From NCBI RefSeq assembly GCF_001650635.1, contig NZ_LWQU01000129.1, positions 1-48,293 of the forward strand: 48,293 bases of DNA, written 5' to 3'. The translations under genes were made by a program, and so were the position numbers. This DNA comes from Magnetospirillum moscoviense (GTDB lineage Bacteria; Pseudomonadota; Alphaproteobacteria; Rhodospirillales; Magnetospirillaceae). The notes under the pieces were generated by a model, which saw nothing but the letters and a program-made list of their open reading frames with translations, was not told where the DNA came from and did not search any database. Positions 45,034 to 48,293 of the stretch are shown here, piece by piece. Numbering within the stretch: position 1 is the stretch's first letter; every line of letters begins with the position of its first letter.

Positions 45034-45193
45034 GTCGCCGTTCTTTCAACATTGCTCCCCTCCTGGTTTTTACCATGCATTGCGGGGCGCCGCGAGCGGT
45101 TCGGCGCGCCCTAACCATCCGGGGGTGTCCACCATCAAAAAAGTCAATGTGACCAATACGCTAAACGAATTTTCAAATCCCTTGTATCGCCGA

Positions 45194-45220
45194 TTGACGA
45201 GGCCATGTAGCTAATAATAC
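45194..45220 (+). promoter_or_regulatory. Possible promoter of the SET operon
   Basis: TTGACG (45194-45199) and TAATAC (45215-45220) lie 15 bp apart, a short spacing, in the AT-rich gap between the cyclase gene and the SET gene. It is only a weak candidate. Confidence 0.3.
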
Positions 45221-45265
45221 CGTGTTTGACGATTCTCACTTTCCGGCCTCGAAGAGGGCGACGCC

Positions 45266-45784
45266 ATGAGTGACCTTTATCCACCCGAGTTTCGCGTCGA
45301 TCCCGAGCTGCCGGCCACCACCGATTTCACGGTGACGTCGGTCGATGGACGGGTCGGAATGGGGGTCCGCACCAACAAGGCGTTTACCCGGGGCGTCCGG
45401 GTCGCCAAGTTCACCGGACAATTGTCGTCGAAAATCCTGCAGCACACGCTGCAGGTGACCCCCGACATGCACCTGCATGATCCGTGGTTCGTCGGCCTGT
45501 TCACCCATTCCTGCGCGCCCAATTGCGTATTGGACATGCAGCGCCTGGAAATCTGGGCTCTGACCGACATCGGATCGGGCGAGCTGTTGACCATCGACTA
45601 TTCGATGACCGAGGACGTGCTGCACCGCCAGTTCGCCTGCGGTTGCGGTTCGGCCCATTGCCGGCGCTGGATCACCGGCCGGCGCGAGGGCCCCAACGAG
45701 ACCGGCCGCGCCTATCTGGCCGGGCTTGAATCGAAGAAGATCAAGCGCATGGTGGCCCGCCAGCCGCGGCGGGGCACCCGGTGA
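45266..45784 (+). CDS. SET-domain protein methyltransferase
   Basis: A 172-residue protein with a compact SET domain (about 20-125) and post-SET motif. The SET-I/C signatures are GMGVRTNKAFTRGVRVAKFTG, the pseudoknot FTHSCAPNCVLD and GSGELLTIDYSMTED. The cysteine motif FACGCGSAHCRRWITG with an upstream Cys forms the zinc-bound post-SET. SET enzymes of this size methylate lysines on proteins. The start has GAAGAGGG upstream. The next gene begins within its stop codon (GTGA), so this forms the head of a three-gene unit. Target is unknown; small bacterial SET proteins are rare and mostly uncharacterised. Confidence 0.85.
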   Translation: MSDLYPPEFRVDPELPATTDFTVTSVDGRVGMGVRTNKAFTRGVRVAKFTGQLSSKILQHTLQVTPDMHLHDPWFVGLFTHSCAPNCVLDMQRLEIWALTDIGSGELLTIDYSMTEDVLHRQFACGCGSAHCRRWITGRREGPNETGRAYLAGLESKKIKRMVARQPRRGTR

Positions 45785-46941
45785 TCGGTCGCTTCGGTTC
45801 GGTCGCCCAACTGATCGCCCAGGAAAGTCCCGAAACCCCGGTTCACCTGCTCAGGCCCCACCGACTGGCGGCAGTGGCCCGCCAGTTCCTGGCCGGATTT
45901 CCCGGCACCGTGCTTTATGCCGTCAAGTGCAACGCCCATCCGCTGGTGCTGGAAACCCTGGCGGCGGAAGGCATCACCCATTTCGACGTCGCCTCGGCGA
46001 TGGAAATCCGCCGTGTCAGGGAAAGCGTGCCGGGCGGAGTGATGTACTATCACCACCCGGCCAAAAGCCCGTCCCAGATCGCGCTGGCCCGCGACATGGG
46101 CGTCGGCTTCTACGCCGTCGATTGCATCGCCGAGCTGGAAAAGATCGCCGCCATCGCAGGCTTGGACTGGGTGCCGATGGTCCGCCTGGCCATCCCCAAG
46201 GGCACCGGTGCGGTCTATGACCTGTCGACCAAATTCGGCGCCACCCCCGATGTGTTCGTGGCGACGCTGCAACGCGCCGCCCAATTGGGCCTGAAGCCCG
46301 GCATCACCTTCCATGTCGGCTCGCAATGCCTGGACCCGGAAGCCTTCCGGCTGGGCATCAAGCTTGCGTGCGAGTGCATCGATCAAGCCGGGGTGGCCAT
46401 CGAGCTGATGGATATCGGCGGCGGCTTCCCCGCCTATTACCGCACCACCGACGCGCCGCCGCTGGCCACCTTCTTCGCCGTCATCGAGGATGCCCGCCAG
46501 CGCCTGGCCGCACCGCGCGGCATCCGCCTGGCCTGCGAGCCGGGCCGCGGCCTGGTGGCGGAAGGCGGCTCGCTGCTGACCCGGGTCAACCTGAGAAAGC
46601 CGGATTCGGTCTATCTGAACGACGGCATCTTCGGCGGCCTGACCGAGGTCTATTGGGGCAAGGACGATCTCGCCCTGCCCTATCGGGTGATGGATTCCGC
46701 TGGCCGCCCCCGGCTGGGTCCATTGGCCGCCTTCACCGCCTATGGCCCGACCTGCGACGGCAACGATAAATTGCCCTATGCGCTGGAGCTGCCGGCCGAC
46801 ATCGCCGATGGCGATTACATCGAGTTCAACCTGATCGGTGCCTATGGCCGCGAAATGGCGGCCCGCTATAACGGCATGAGTTCCGAGGCGGTGGCGGTGA
46901 TCGAGGCCGATTTCGCCGGCCATCACCAGCCAGAACCGTGA
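45781..46941 (+). CDS. Ornithine/lysine-type PLP decarboxylase
   Basis: A 386-residue fold-type III (alanine-racemase-like) decarboxylase. The PLP lysine is K49 in LYAVKCNAHP, and the typical motifs HVGSQCLD, DIGGGFP, ACEPGRGLVAEGG and GPTCDGND with C325 (subunit-interface cysteine) are present. The length and motifs fit ornithine decarboxylase (putrescine synthesis), although lysine or carboxynorspermidine decarboxylase belong to the same group. The GTG start overlaps the SET gene stop (GTGA). The flavoprotein gene again overlaps by GTGA at its end. All active-site motifs are intact. Confidence 0.9.
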   Translation: MIGRFGSVAQLIAQESPETPVHLLRPHRLAAVARQFLAGFPGTVLYAVKCNAHPLVLETLAAEGITHFDVASAMEIRRVRESVPGGVMYYHHPAKSPSQIALARDMGVGFYAVDCIAELEKIAAIAGLDWVPMVRLAIPKGTGAVYDLSTKFGATPDVFVATLQRAAQLGLKPGITFHVGSQCLDPEAFRLGIKLACECIDQAGVAIELMDIGGGFPAYYRTTDAPPLATFFAVIEDARQRLAAPRGIRLACEPGRGLVAEGGSLLTRVNLRKPDSVYLNDGIFGGLTEVYWGKDDLALPYRVMDSAGRPRLGPLAAFTAYGPTCDGNDKLPYALELPADIADGDYIEFNLIGAYGREMAARYNGMSSEAVAVIEADFAGHHQPEP

Positions 46942-48140
46942 GCCGCCCGCCCGCCATCGTCATCGGCGCCGGCCCGGCCGGCTTGATGGCGGCAGAGATG
47001 ATGGCCCGGCACAGCCTGACGGTATCGGTCTACGATTGGATGCCCAGCCCGGGGCGCAAGCTGATGCGGGCCGGCATCGGCGGGCTGAACCTGACCCATT
47101 CCGAGCCAGCCGCTGACTTCCTGACCCGTTACGGCAGCGCCGCTGGCTGGCTGGCGCCGATGCTGGCCCAATTCGGCCCCGACCAACTGCGAGTTTGGGC
47201 CGCCGAGTTGGGCATCGACACCTTCGTCGGCAGTTCGGGCCGGGTGTTTCCCGTCGGCATGAAGGCGGCACCGCTGCTGCGGGCCTGGCTGCGCCGGCTG
47301 CAAGGATTGGGGGTGTCCTTCCAACCGCGCCATCGCTGGCTGGGCTGGAATTCAGACGGCACCTTGCGCTTCGACGCGGCCCCCTCGGTCGCCAGCGCCG
47401 TCACCGTGCTGGCGCTGGGTGGTGCCAGTTGGCCGCGCCTGGGGTCCGATGGCGGCTGGACCGACATCCTGGCCGCGCGCGGGGTGGCGATCTCGCCGTT
47501 TTGCCCCAGCAATTGCGGCTTCGAGGTGGGGTGGAGCGACTTCTTCAAGGACCGCTTCGCCGGCACCCCCATCAAGCCGGCCGGGCTGAGCTTCCAGGGC
47601 CGCAGCTTGAAAGGCGAATTCATGATCACCCGCCACGGCATCGAGGGCGGCGCCATCTATGCCCTGTCGGCCGCCTTGCGCGACGCCATCCAGGCGGACG
47701 GCCAGGCGGTGCTGACCATCGACCTCAAGCCCGATTGGAGCCTGGAACGCCTGACCCAAGCCCTGGACAGCCCGCGCGGCAGCCGCTCGCTCGCCACCCA
47801 TCTGGACAAGGTGGCGCGGCTGAAGGGGGCGCAGGTGGCCCTGCTGCGCGAGGGCGTGCGCGAGCTTCCCACCGAAACAGCCCGCTTAGCGGCACGCATC
47901 AAGGCGGTGCCGCTGACCCTGACCGCGCCGCGCCCGCTGGCCGAGGCCATCAGCACCGCCGGCGGCATCGGATTGGAGCAAGTGGATGATGGCTTGATGC
48001 TGAAGGCGCTGCCGGGCGTGTTCGTGGCCGGCGAGATGCTGGACTGGGAAGCCCCGACCGGCGGCTACCTGCTGACCGCGTGCCTGGCCCAGGGCCGGTG
48101 GGCGGGACTGGCGGCGGCCCAATTCCTTAGCCGGTTCTAA
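46938..48140 (+). CDS. FAD-dependent oxidoreductase of the HI0933/TIGR03862 type
   Basis: A 400-residue flavoprotein. The N-terminal dinucleotide loop is IVIGAGPAGLMAAEMMA, followed by PGRKLMRAGIGGLNLTH, typical of the HI0933-like family, and SGRVFPVGMKAAPLLRAWLRRL. The C-terminal part returns to FAD contacts with GVFVAGEMLDWEAPTGGYLLTACLAQGRWAG. The family is widespread and its reaction unknown. The GTG start overlaps the decarboxylase stop (GTGA), completing the SET-decarboxylase-flavoprotein unit. The stop at 48140 nearly meets a leftward frame at the window edge. Confidence 0.88.
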   Translation: MSRPPAIVIGAGPAGLMAAEMMARHSLTVSVYDWMPSPGRKLMRAGIGGLNLTHSEPAADFLTRYGSAAGWLAPMLAQFGPDQLRVWAAELGIDTFVGSSGRVFPVGMKAAPLLRAWLRRLQGLGVSFQPRHRWLGWNSDGTLRFDAAPSVASAVTVLALGGASWPRLGSDGGWTDILAARGVAISPFCPSNCGFEVGWSDFFKDRFAGTPIKPAGLSFQGRSLKGEFMITRHGIEGGAIYALSAALRDAIQADGQAVLTIDLKPDWSLERLTQALDSPRGSRSLATHLDKVARLKGAQVALLREGVRELPTETARLAARIKAVPLTLTAPRPLAEAISTAGGIGLEQVDDGLMLKALPGVFVAGEMLDWEAPTGGYLLTACLAQGRWAGLAAAQFLSRF

Positions 48141-48293
48141 GCACCGCCGCATCCAAGCGGGTGAGATCGGGAATATCGACGACGTTGCCGTGAAGGCGTA
48201 ACAAACCTTCTTGCTCGATTGAACGAAACCGCTGGCGCGGTATTGGAGCCTGATGTGACGTCGAAGGCTCCCGTCTGACAGGGTTGGTTTCCC
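48127..48293 (-). CDS. Partial leftward gene, possibly Crp/Fnr-like C-terminus
   Basis: A frame read leftwards from the window edge ends at the TAA at 48127-48129, overlapping the flavoprotein stop by about 14 bp. Its visible end, RFRSIEQEGLLRLHGNVVDI followed by PDLTRLDAA, resembles the wing of a Crp/Fnr regulator (LxxEGLIxxxGxxVxIxDxxxL). The upstream 20 residues do not show a good helix-turn-helix, so this is a tentative call on a fragment. Confidence 0.35.
   Translation of the reverse strand, partial: ETNPVRREPSTSHQAPIPRQRFRSIEQEGLLRLHGNVVDIPDLTRLDAAVLRTG

Noticed and set aside
45194-45220. Treating the TTGACG/TAATAC pair as a firm promoter
   Set aside because: The 15-bp spacing is two short of optimal, so it is kept only as a weak candidate.

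Overview
The window is GC-rich chromosomal DNA of an alphaproteobacterium, most likely a Magnetospirillum-like Rhodospirillales member. This is inferred from gene content: two chemoreceptors ending in hemerythrin domains, many c-di-GMP and two-component proteins, a phenylacetate-CoA ligase operon, class II DAHP synthase, and frequent GTG/TTG starts. No rRNA, tRNA or CRISPR array was seen.

Layout. 1-7.6 kb: a secreted protein, an OmpR-type regulator/kinase pair, a protein with a degenerate Hpt and a degenerate receiver domain, a CBS4-PAS-GGDEF-EAL protein and an EamA permease. 7.6-19.2 kb: alaS, a lysine-rich exported protein, an inactive-looking nuclease-fold protein, a SPOR lipoprotein, prmA, a vapBC module, a UvrD/PcrA helicase, a LamG-like secreted protein and an anion permease. 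19.2-23.7 kb: an accessory island. It holds a peptidoglycan-targeting toxin (peptidoglycan-binding head, conserved middle, proline-rich linker, CHAP/NlpC-like tail) and an overlapping exported immunity candidate. A 5'-truncated second copy follows with a different cysteine-peptidase tail and its own exported immunity candidate. The two toxin genes share a 414-bp block that differs at two positions.

23.7-33 kb: a diguanylate cyclase, a pentapeptide-repeat protein, a TPR protein, class II DAHP synthase, a methyltransferase, a MazEF-like module, and a three-gene operon (FlK-like thioesterase, ADP-forming acyl-CoA synthetase-like protein, PaaK). 33-39.7 kb: two tandem MCP-hemerythrin receptor genes sharing a 443-bp identical block, with an IS701-family element between them. 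39.9-48.3 kb: a DUF2934 protein, succinate-semialdehyde dehydrogenase, an alpha/beta hydrolase, a nested inverted-repeat element, a TPR-SLOG-nucleotide cyclase protein, and a translationally coupled SET methyltransferase / ornithine decarboxylase-like / flavoprotein operon.

The most interesting part is the toxin island. Its arrangement resembles a polymorphic toxin locus with an orphan toxin-immunity cassette that could be exchanged by recombination in the shared block. Products were assigned by reading motifs; no database search was run.
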